Position numbers and translations under genes: made by a program. Shown in pieces: positions 1 through 6,587 of a DNA stretch of 19,943 nucleotides. Source of the DNA: an uncultured Prevotella sp. (GTDB taxonomy: Bacteria > Bacteroidota > Bacteroidia > Bacteroidales > Bacteroidaceae); assembly GCA_900553155.1 (NCBI GenBank), contig USCM01000005.1, forward strand, positions 1-19,943. Reading direction: 5' to 3'. Below the pieces are notes generated by a model. It searched no databases, was not told the origin of the DNA, and saw nothing but the letters and a program-made list of their open reading frames with translations. The stretch's first letter is position 1. Each line of letters starts with the position of its first letter.

Positions 1-916
1 TCAGCTTAACAGATTCTGCTTTAAACTCATAAGGAGCATTGAAAGCGTTGGCATCGGTAAGCACAAGGCTTGCAGCCTTGCCATCTACCACGACGTTGGG
101 ATGCTCGTAGTTTTCTTTGGCGTATACGATGGTGTTGGGGTTCTTAAAGAACTGGTTGATGTCGACACCTATGGTAGAAGCCTCGCTCATATCTATAGAT
201 GTAACATTAGCGGAGAGCTTCTTGTTAAGTTCGTTGAAGTCGTCGATGGAACAATCCTCCCAAGGATTTACGTCTGCATTCATGCACGTAGTTTTGAAAT
301 AGCCACCGGTAAGCTTAAGGTTGCCAGTAAGCAAGCCATCTTTAGTAGCATCATACCAAAGCGACTTATCATCGACAGTAGGATTCTCCTCAAGAACGAT
401 ATTGTCTACATATATATCTTCATTAGTATCCTCACCATCATTATCAGGATAGATAGCCAACTCTACAGGCTTTTTGTTATTTAATTCTTCAGAGTGAACA
501 CTGAAGTCGAACACCAACTTTTGCCATTCACCGTTACCGGTATAATTTGCAGCTATGTGCTTCCAATAGGTATCGGCACCAGCCGACAACTCTACCTTAA
601 CGACACTGTTCGTAGACTTCTTTATCATAATAGACAAGCGCTTGCGCTTGCTTACATCGAGTCCGTCTTCACCACAGACATCTTTATTTAAGCTAAGTAC
701 TATACATCCTGTATTCCATTCGTTGCCAGTAATCTTGAACTGAGCGCACTTGTCCGAAGTATTTATACCTTCTTTTGTCGGGTTGTCAACAATCTTTGGG
801 GCGCATCTATCAGCCCAAAAAGCAGCGTTTTTATCCTCACCATTCCACAAAGTTGTCTGTGCAAAGCAAGATGCCGAGGCCATCATAGCCAAGGCTACTA
901 AAGTAAACTTTTTCAT
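1..916 (-). CDS. Secreted surface protein, carbohydrate-binding-like N-terminus (partial, 3' end off window)
   Basis: The frame stays open from an ATG at 914-916 to the left edge, giving 305 residues with no stop. Residues 1-19 look like a signal peptide (MKK start, hydrophobic core, cleavage near CFA|QT). Residues about 20-178 read as a beta-sandwich of the carbohydrate-binding type: alternating hydrophobic strands, a GEWQKLVFDF segment (129-138) and a closing YVDNIVLEE strand (169-177). Residues about 190-305 form a second module with IDMSEAST, NPNTIVY and VVVDGKAASLVLTD segments; from memory, such modules occur in many Prevotella surface proteins, and the missing C-terminus probably continues it. 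No catalytic motif is visible. The substrate is unknown, and glycan binding is inferred only from the fold-like pattern. Base composition is more AT-rich than the PUL next door. It lies downstream of the PUL terminator and has its own promoter, so it is probably a separate transcript. Confidence 0.75.
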   Translation of the reverse strand, partial: MKKFTLVALAMMASASCFAQTTLWNGEDKNAAFWADRCAPKIVDNPTKEGINTSDKCAQFKITGNEWNTGCIVLSLNKDVCGEDGLDVSKRKRLSIMIKKSTNSVVKVELSAGADTYWKHIAANYTGNGEWQKLVFDFSVHSEELNNKKPVELAIYPDNDGEDTNEDIYVDNIVLEENPTVDDKSLWYDATKDGLLTGNLKLTGGYFKTTCMNADVNPWEDCSIDDFNELNKKLSANVTSIDMSEASTIGVDINQFFKNPNTIVYAKENYEHPNVVVDGKAASLVLTDANAFNAPYEFKAESVKL

Positions 917-982
917 CTTCTTAAAAGTTTTAAGTTATTGTTTAGAATAAATTTTATAATGTTCGTTGGTAAATTTCTGCCG

Positions 983-990
983 CAAAATTA
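983..990 (-). promoter_or_regulatory. Predicted -7 promoter element for the left-edge surface protein gene
   Basis: On the minus strand this reads TAATTTTG, a full match to the Bacteroidota -7 consensus TAnnTTTG, followed by CGGC. It is about 67 bases upstream of the ATG at 916, leaving an AT-rich leader. It sits inside a small GCCG/CGGC inverted repeat. No clear TTTG was found at the -33 position. The start site is inferred, not observed. Confidence 0.5.
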
Positions 991-1129
991 CGGCAAGTTA
1001 ATAAAGTTGGATATAAAATATGTTGCAAAGTATTGCAAAATATTGACAAAGTAACGAAAGTTAGTGTAATTGGCGATAATGGGTGGACTTGTCTAATTCG
1101 TCGCTGAGGCGGCGACACTCCTCGCAGCC

Positions 1130-1180
1130 CATTAACGACTATTATACGATAAAAACATTAACGACAATTATACGAAAAAA
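1130..1180. repeat. Tandem pair of 25-base repeats (cattaacgac core)
   Basis: Copies at 1130-1154 and 1156-1180 share CATTAACGAC, one variable base, ATTATACGA, one variable base and an A run. They differ at 2 of 25 positions and are spaced 26 bp apart. The ATTATACG core appears again in the cluster at 1566-1640. Confidence 0.75.
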
Positions 1181-1565
1181 GAACATTATCGATAATAAGT
1201 GCCAATGTGCCATGATTTCACCTATGTCTTTGATACACAAGCGGTTAAGGGCTGGCAGATGATATTTAATTGGGGCAATGTAGCAGGACATCTGTCATTA
1301 AGGGTGTTATCTCGTCTTTGTAATAGTGTTACAGAGTCTTTGTAACACCACGGTCAGGCAGTTATAACTATGTTGGCAAGCCTCTGTAAACCTGCGGGCA
1401 ATTCATCAGGCTGGTACATTGGCGTTTGGGGCTGGTATATGGCATGGCACATTGGGGGCTTCGAGGAACGAAGTAGCAGTCATTATGCTGCTGATTACCA
1501 AGGTGTTACGTCAATACTGGCAGATTGAGCACATTTTGGGAAAAACAAGAAAAACTAATATTATG

Positions 1566-1640
1566 ATTCGTATAATTTATGGTTCGTATAAATTATACGT
1601 CCATTACACGAACAATATATTATACGTTCATTATACGAAC
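1566..1640. repeat. Cluster of attatacg direct and inverted repeats
   Basis: An 11-bp perfect inverted repeat (CGTATAATTTA at 1569-1579, its complement at 1589-1599, 9-base loop) is followed by a direct repeat of 22 bases at 1592-1613 and 1619-1640 (20 of 22 identical, 27-bp period). The ATTATACG word or its complement occurs at 1569, 1592, 1619 and 1630 as well as in the pair at 1130-1180. Role unknown: it could be a multi-site protein-binding region, a recombination scar or a foldable RNA tail. Confidence 0.65.
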
Positions 1641-1646
1641 CTTGTG

Positions 1647-1666
1647 CGGCGAGCAGGAGCTCGCCG
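1647..1666. repeat. GC-rich hairpin
   Basis: Perfect 8-bp stem CGGCGAGC / GCTCGCCG with a 4-base loop. There is no T run on either side, so it is not a typical intrinsic terminator by itself. It lies just beyond the PUL terminator and could act as a back-up stop or an mRNA 3'-end stabiliser. Confidence 0.5.
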
Positions 1667-1687
1667 TTCCATAAGAGGGATGCAAAA

Positions 1688-1724
1688 GCGTCCCCAGGTT
1701 CGGCAAAGCCGAACGAGGGGACGC
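1688..1724 (-). terminator. Rho-independent terminator of the fructan PUL operon
   Basis: An 8-bp outer stem (1688-1695 with 1717-1724) and a 7-bp inner stem (1698-1704 with 1708-1714) are separated by a 2x2 internal loop and capped by a 3-base loop. Read on the minus strand, the hairpin is followed by TTTT. It starts 26 bases after the GH32 stop codon, the expected place for the end of the susC-to-GH32 transcript. Confidence 0.8.
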
Positions 1725-1750
1725 CAATAGCATTATTACATGAAGAATGT

Positions 1751-3328
1751 TTACTTGGTTGCAACCGTCAGACCGCTAACCTCGATGCTACCGCTGTACG
1801 AGTTGATGCTCCAGCAGTTGCGCTGTATGCCGTATATGCGGTTGGTGTAGCAGCACACGTCGTTGACGTACATAGTGCAGATGCTGTTGTCGGTAGTGAT
1901 GACGATGTGGTAGGTGTTGTCGGCAGGACGCTGGAACACATAGCTGTCGCCATTGGCAAGGAAGCCGCAGCCATTCTTGCCCTGCTGCTCGAAGTTGATC
2001 TTGCGAGTGTTATCGTCCTCGTCGTTGAGTACGAGCGAATAGAACACATCTGCATCGGTGCCACGCACAAACGAGATACCAAACTTGTCGCGGTTGCCAG
2101 CTGTCTTGACAGTGAACTCGATGCGGTTCTTGTAGCCCAATCGTGGGAACATAGCCCAGGCATCGCCCGTGAGCTTAAGGTTAGAGGCGTCGCCCTGAAC
2201 AGCGTCGTCGCTCTTAGCCACTACATCGGGCTTGGCGGCATTGTCGAACTTGGCAGCTATGCCCGGAACCTCGCCCAAGGTAAGTGTTCCGTCCTCGTGC
2301 TGTACGAGCTTGTGGGCAACAAGGTTGCCAGCCCACTCCAATGCCTTGGTGTTGTCCTTGCCCGAACGTGTGGCGCACCATCCCCAGATATAGCGGTTGG
2401 TACCGTCGGATGCTGTCTTGCCTGCATAGAGGCCACGTCCGTCGAGGAATCCCTCGTGCGAGTCGGGCCACAGACCGGCATCGTTCTGGGTGCAAGCCTT
2501 AAGCTCGTCGAGCGTGCGACCCTTGAAGTACTGCACACGGCGCACTGCATCGTGAAGCTCGCTGTATACAAGATACCACCAGTCGCCCATCTTGAACACA
2601 TCCGGACACTCGTAGAAGCGGTCCCACATACACTGCATGAAGACGCCCTTGTGCTCCCACTGCTTAAGGTCGGCAGAGGTCCACTCAGCCAAGACGCCCT
2701 TGCCACTCTTCTTGCACGACACGAGGAGGTGGTAGACGCCGTCGTCGCCACGGAAGACGAAGGGGTCGCGGAAGTCGTGCATCTCGTAGCCATAGTCGGC
2801 ACCCTTGAGATAGAAGGTGTGGTTCTTAGTCCACTTCTTGAAGTCGGGGCTGGTAGCCATCATCACCATCTCGCGGCTATCGCCAGGATTGAGCTGATAC
2901 TTATGCGCTGTGAAGAAGGTGTAGTAGAGCTTGTCTGCCTCGTTGTACACGGTAGAGCCTGTGCCGAGAGCGGCATCCTGCTCGTTGATGCCGCCGCATG
3001 GTATAAGCTCGCCAAGCGAGGTGTAGGATGCGGCATCGGTTGTGCTTACAGCCCAGATGGGGTGATAGGTACCCACGGGGTTAGGACGATAATCCTGTAG
3101 ATAGAGAATCTTGAAGTCCTTTGCCACTGGGTCGTAGAACGGCATAGGGTCGCCCACGTATCCGCTCTGCGGCTTGTAGTAGGTATCCTGCGACACCATG
3201 TCAGAAGAGGCGAAGAGCGTGGTGGTAGACCAGTCGCGCTGCTCCGGCGTATTGTTGTCGTCGCTGCAGGCGGCAAGCGGCATTGTAGCCGCTGCTGCCA
3301 TAAGGAGTGAATATATCATTGATTTCAT
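1751..3328 (-). CDS. GH32 fructan hydrolase, surface lipoprotein
   Basis: 525 residues; last gene of the PUL operon. It likely cleaves beta-fructosyl links in levan or inulin at the cell surface. A lipobox ends at Cys21, followed by SDDNN. The five-bladed propeller shows the GH32 triad: the nucleophile block reads GDPMPFYDP with Asp60, the RDP block has Asp188 in FRDPFVF, and the acid/base is Glu240 in ECPDVF. From about residue 360 to the end is a beta-sandwich, as usual in GH32; it resembles the DUF4975 type seen in Bacteroidota enzymes (recalled, not searched). The nucleophile block departs from the classic WMNDPNG, with Gly before Asp and Met after Pro, so this is a divergent subgroup. 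Endo or exo action and the preferred linkage cannot be read from the sequence. The gene starts 15 bases after the DUF4960 stop codon and is followed by the operon terminator. Signal-anchored location suggests surface cutting before SusCD import. Confidence 0.9.
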   Translation of the reverse strand: MKSMIYSLLMAAAATMPLAACSDDNNTPEQRDWSTTTLFASSDMVSQDTYYKPQSGYVGDPMPFYDPVAKDFKILYLQDYRPNPVGTYHPIWAVSTTDAASYTSLGELIPCGGINEQDAALGTGSTVYNEADKLYYTFFTAHKYQLNPGDSREMVMMATSPDFKKWTKNHTFYLKGADYGYEMHDFRDPFVFRGDDGVYHLLVSCKKSGKGVLAEWTSADLKQWEHKGVFMQCMWDRFYECPDVFKMGDWWYLVYSELHDAVRRVQYFKGRTLDELKACTQNDAGLWPDSHEGFLDGRGLYAGKTASDGTNRYIWGWCATRSGKDNTKALEWAGNLVAHKLVQHEDGTLTLGEVPGIAAKFDNAAKPDVVAKSDDAVQGDASNLKLTGDAWAMFPRLGYKNRIEFTVKTAGNRDKFGISFVRGTDADVFYSLVLNDEDDNTRKINFEQQGKNGCGFLANGDSYVFQRPADNTYHIVITTDNSICTMYVNDVCCYTNRIYGIQRNCWSINSYSGSIEVSGLTVATK

Positions 3329-3343
3329 TGTTATCGGTATTTA

Positions 3344-4750
3344 TTACTTATTCATAAGATAATTGATGGCGTTCATTGTCATTGTCTCCACATTCTTGTG
3401 GTAGCGGTCGCTTGATATGTCGACAGTAGTATGCCAGTCGTAGCAGCCCGAGCCGATGCAGATTATGCCGCCCTTGCCAGCGTTGGCTGGGAACTCCCAT
3501 ACCACGATAGCGCCGTCGCCACCGAAACCAAGAGCCTTGCCGCCGGTCTCGCTTTCCCATACGCTGTTGTCGGCATAGCCACCCCAGTCGGCTCCGATGT
3601 GCCACTGTGCGGTAGAGTTGGTGATGCCGTAGCCCGTGTCGCAGGTATATACGCCGTTGGCGTCGTCGCCGGCTACGAGGTTCTGGTAGATTGCGTGGCT
3701 GTTGTTGCCGTTCATAAAGAAGTTCCAAGGATTGCCTGTAATCTCTGGGCTATCCTCCTTGCCACCCCAACAGTTGTTAGGACAACCCTCGTTCTTTACG
3801 GCACCGATGAATGCCGGGAGGTTGGTAGCGTAGCGTGTGAGGAGGAACGCGCCGCCTGCGTTGTAGTAGTCGCGCAGCTTGGCAGCAGCGTTTATTGCCT
3901 CGGGAGCAGCCTTCTCGAACGCTGCCTTACCGTCTACACCACCGTCCTTGTGGTAGTGCCACCAGATAACCTTACACTCGGAGAGGTCTACAGAGCCGTT
4001 CTGGATATCTGCAAACGATACGTAGAGCGAGTTTGGAACGTTATCTGTCATCCACTTGCAAGCGTCAGCCTCCTCAGCGTTCAAGCCACTCATATCATTG
4101 GCAGTACCAACAAACACCATTGTAGGCTTGTCAATCGACTTAACGGTTACGGTGTATGTAGCCTTGGCTGTGTTGTTCTCGACGGTGAACTGCACCGGAT
4201 TGGTGAAGTCGAGAGGCATGTCGCTCTGCGGAGTAACGGTGGCGTTCTCGCTCACTGTGATGTTGGGCACAAGCTTTGTGATGTCGACGCCGCCCGGAAC
4301 AAATACCGAGATGGTCTTGGCAGCCTCGTCGATGCTGCCTACGTAGGTGCCGTTGAGCTTGAAGGAGAGAATCTTAGCCTCATCGCGCATGGCCTTGATG
4401 GTCCAGTCGACGAACACGTCGCCATTGGTTACACGCATAGAATGGGCTACCGACATATTGAGCTTGTCGCCAACGGCGAGGTCGGCAGAGGCTCCCTCGC
4501 TAAGCTCGAGCTTGGCAACGCTCATCTCGTCGGTGTTGTAGGTCTCTGGCACACGCACGGTTACGGTGCGCGATGCGAGGTCTACCGTGCCCTCATACTG
4601 GTCGAGAGCCAATGACTGTACGGTGCAGTTGCCGGTGAGCTGGAGGTCGGACGTGTTGTCGTCGCTGCAGGCTGTGGTGGCAGAAGCCACCGCAAATACA
4701 GCCAGCACCATATATAAATAATGTGCAAACTTGCTTGATATCTTTTTCAT
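3344..4750 (-). CDS. DUF4960 surface glycan-binding lipoprotein (SusE-position, BT1761-like)
   Basis: 468 residues with a signal peptide and lipobox ATTAC (Cys28), so probably an outer-membrane lipoprotein. Residues about 35-120 and 125-210 look like two Ig-like or DUF5018-type beta-sandwich repeats: each ends in a 'T-V-T-V-K' or 'WTIKA' strand, and the second contains AAKTISVFVPGGVDITKLVP. Residues about 212-468 form an alpha/beta domain beginning TMVFVGTAND and rich in Trp and Gly (KVIWWHYHKDGG, GADWGGY, GSGCYDWH), matching the DUF4960 family as I know it. The B. thetaiotaomicron levan locus has a member, BT1761, that binds levan at the surface. The gene lies 14 bases after susD and 15 before GH32, so it is co-transcribed and fits the surface glycan-binding slot. 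No hydrolase triad is evident. The assignment to fructan rests on the GH32 neighbour and the analogy. Confidence 0.85.
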   Translation of the reverse strand: MKKISSKFAHYLYMVLAVFAVASATTACSDDNTSDLQLTGNCTVQSLALDQYEGTVDLASRTVTVRVPETYNTDEMSVAKLELSEGASADLAVGDKLNMSVAHSMRVTNGDVFVDWTIKAMRDEAKILSFKLNGTYVGSIDEAAKTISVFVPGGVDITKLVPNITVSENATVTPQSDMPLDFTNPVQFTVENNTAKATYTVTVKSIDKPTMVFVGTANDMSGLNAEEADACKWMTDNVPNSLYVSFADIQNGSVDLSECKVIWWHYHKDGGVDGKAAFEKAAPEAINAAAKLRDYYNAGGAFLLTRYATNLPAFIGAVKNEGCPNNCWGGKEDSPEITGNPWNFFMNGNNSHAIYQNLVAGDDANGVYTCDTGYGITNSTAQWHIGADWGGYADNSVWESETGGKALGFGGDGAIVVWEFPANAGKGGIICIGSGCYDWHTTVDISSDRYHKNVETMTMNAINYLMNK

Positions 4751-4764
4751 AATTGCTTTTCTTT

Positions 4765-6516
4765 TTACCAGTTACCAATGTTCTGAGTATAGTGGCCGTT
4801 GGATGCCGAGATCTGACTGAACGGTATCGGCAAATACTCGTTGCGGTCCTTAGTGAACTTGGCGTCCTTGTAGATAGAGCAGTCGCTTGCCTCCTCGGCG
4901 TAATACTTGTTGAGCACCTCGGCTGCCTCACCCCAACGAACGAGGTCGAAGAAGCGCTCGCACTCCATACCCATCTCCAAGCGACGCTCCATCTTCACGA
5001 TCTTGAGGGCCTGTGCCTGGTCGTAAGAGCCGTTGTAGGTAGAGATGTTAAGGTGTACACCATAGTCGGTCTCGTAGTTGGAGATAGCTCCAAGGCTCTG
5101 CTTGGCACGTGTGCGCAACTTGTTGACAAGGGCTATAGCCTCGTTTATGCGTCCGTCGTTGAGCTGTACGAGAGCCTCAGCACGCTCAAGAAGCACGTCG
5201 GCATAGCGGAAGACGATGCGGTTCTCGGGTGTTCCCCACCACGAGCCCTTGATAAGGTAGCCGCAGTCGGGGTCAACATTCTGCTTAAGTGTGACGTAGT
5301 AGCCATAGAGTCCGTGCGAGCGGCTCCATGTATCGGTCTCGTCCATCATATAGTTCTTGTTGAACTCGTATGGCAGTCCGGGGATGCCCACGGTGAGGAA
5401 GAGACGCGGGTCGGCATAGTCGGCAGCCTTGTCGTAGTCCTTGTCGTTGAATGTGTCGATGAGAGGCAGACCCTCTGCGTTGGTGCGGAAGGCGTTGACC
5501 ATATTCTGCGACGGCTTGTAGAAGTCGCAACCGCCATCTGTAACACCTGCTATGTTAGGCACGATAAGACCGTAGCTCCAGTTGAGGTTGCCAAGCTTGG
5601 TACCGTCGTTCATAGAGTACTGTATAGCCCAGATGCTCTCCACACCATTCTCGTACTGAGTCTCAGGGCGGAAGTTGTTGTGGAAGTCGGCCTCGAGGTC
5701 GAATCCGCCAGCCTGATAGATGCTCGGATCGCTATACTCTACCACCTTCTTAAGGTCGTCGGCAGATATGCTTGTAACCTTATTGCTTGTAGCATCGTCC
5801 TGATGATAAGCCTTGTAGAGGTATACCTTTGTAAGGAAGGCGGCTGCTGCAGCCTTTGACGGACGTCCCACCTCGGCCTGCTTAACGGGCAGAACCTTGT
5901 AGGCATCCTCAAGGTCGTTGATGATAATCTGCCAACCCTCGTCGTTGGTATACTGTGTGTTGGAGAGGTTGTTGTAGTCCTCGATGGTGAGGTTGGGGTT
6001 TGTAACGAACGGAATGTTCTTGTACAGACGCTTGAGGAGGAAGTGGCCGTAAGCACGGAGGAACTTCATCTCAGCCACACGCTCGTCCTTGAGAGGATAG
6101 GCTGCGGCGTCGAGCTTCTCGAGCTGAGCCAATGCTGTGTTGACACGCGAGATGCAGTTGTACAGACGCTCCCACATATCGCTGATGTTCCAGTTGGTTG
6201 TAAGGATGCCCTGCGAAATCTCGAGCTGGTGGAACACGTCGCCGTCGGATGTACCGTTGCCGCCCTTATAGGCGTCGTCCGAGCGCACGTCGAAGTTCCA
6301 CATAGAGAATGACGAGTTGATATCCTCGGCCGACATATAGATGGCATAAGCTGAGATAACCAAGTTGTCGATGCGACTTGGATCCTTAACCTGTGTATCG
6401 TCCAGTGTACCTTGCGGTGTTTGGTGGTCGAGGAAGTCGTCGCAGCTGCCCAATGACAATGCGCCTGCCGTGATGACGGTGGCGAGGGCAATACGGCTGA
6501 ATATATTGGTCTTCAT
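4765..6516 (-). CDS. SusD-family nutrient-binding lipoprotein
   Basis: 583 residues. The signal peptide ends in a lipobox (SLGSC, Cys25) followed by DDFLDHQTPQG, the hallmark start of mature SusD proteins. The middle carries the TPR-like helices (EMKFLRAYGHFLLKRLYKNIPF; AAAAAFLTKVYLYKA). The C-terminal SusD/RagB part shows YADVLLERAEAL, INEAIALVNKLR, MERRLEMGMECERFFDLVRWGEA and an ending that includes NEYLPIPFSQI. It forms the lid on the SusC transporter and delivers oligosaccharide into the barrel. Length is normal for the family and nothing is truncated. It follows susC after 71 bases that contain octamer repeats, and it precedes the DUF4960 gene by 14 bases. The start is chosen at the ATG giving the complete lipoprotein signal. 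Confidence 0.96.
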   Translation of the reverse strand: MKTNIFSRIALATVITAGALSLGSCDDFLDHQTPQGTLDDTQVKDPSRIDNLVISAYAIYMSAEDINSSFSMWNFDVRSDDAYKGGNGTSDGDVFHQLEISQGILTTNWNISDMWERLYNCISRVNTALAQLEKLDAAAYPLKDERVAEMKFLRAYGHFLLKRLYKNIPFVTNPNLTIEDYNNLSNTQYTNDEGWQIIINDLEDAYKVLPVKQAEVGRPSKAAAAAFLTKVYLYKAYHQDDATSNKVTSISADDLKKVVEYSDPSIYQAGGFDLEADFHNNFRPETQYENGVESIWAIQYSMNDGTKLGNLNWSYGLIVPNIAGVTDGGCDFYKPSQNMVNAFRTNAEGLPLIDTFNDKDYDKAADYADPRLFLTVGIPGLPYEFNKNYMMDETDTWSRSHGLYGYYVTLKQNVDPDCGYLIKGSWWGTPENRIVFRYADVLLERAEALVQLNDGRINEAIALVNKLRTRAKQSLGAISNYETDYGVHLNISTYNGSYDQAQALKIVKMERRLEMGMECERFFDLVRWGEAAEVLNKYYAEEASDCSIYKDAKFTKDRNEYLPIPFSQISASNGHYTQNIGNW

Positions 6517-6561
6517 TATTGTAATATCTTTTAAGTGATTTTTGACTAAGCCTTTTTAGGC

Positions 6562-6585
6562 CTTTTTACTCTTTTACTTTTTTAC
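6562..6585 (-). repeat. Three octamer repeats (gtaaaaRR) after the susC stop
   Basis: Read on the minus strand this is three 8-base units, GTAAAAAA, GTAAAAGA and GTAAAAAG, beginning 2 bases after the susC stop codon (6588-6590). The same octamer family is expanded to eight units after the argE-like gene at 13250-13313. It is followed in the susC-susD gap by two copies of GCCTTTTTA (plus strand). The role is unknown; it might tune susD translation or RNA decay in the operon. Confidence 0.7.
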
Positions 6586-6587
6586 CT

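Larger units (their letters stand above)
917..1750. other. Long intergenic region rich in repeats and hairpins, no convincing gene
   Basis: About 830 bases lie between two minus-strand genes. From left to right they hold the leader and promoter of the left gene; a small hairpin at 1100-1116; two copies of a 25-base repeat at 1130-1180; a mixed-composition stretch from about 1200 to 1560 with an 8-bp stem hairpin at 1326-1348 and a repeated GGCTGGTA word near 1410 and 1433; a cluster of ATTATACG motifs at 1566-1640; a GC-rich hairpin at 1647-1666; and the PUL terminator at 1688-1724. The open frames at 1419-1730 (plus) and 1561-1764 (minus) run through these repeats and terminators and look accidental. 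The 1200-1560 stretch might be the remnant of a decayed gene or mobile element, but nothing in it is recognisable. Confidence 0.6.

Noticed and set aside
1419..1730. Plus-strand open frame in the repeat region
   Set aside because: It runs through the ATTATACG repeats, the GC hairpin and the PUL terminator, and its translation is repetitive.
1561..1764. Minus-strand small open frame overlapping the GH32 end
   Set aside because: It is encoded by the terminator hairpin and the repeat cluster, and has no family resemblance.
1907..3100. Long plus-strand open frame (397 codons) opposite GH32
   Set aside because: The minus strand encodes a full GH32 enzyme with its catalytic triad. The antisense frame has Val/Leu/Cys-rich low-sense translation typical of a shadow of GC-biased codons.
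3431..4615. Plus-strand open frame (394 codons) opposite the DUF4960 gene
   Set aside because: It is a shadow of the lipoprotein gene; no domain, signal or start context supports it.
4753..5859. Plus-strand open frame (368 codons) opposite susD
   Set aside because: The SusD reading has a lipobox and conserved family blocks throughout, whereas the antisense frame shows none.
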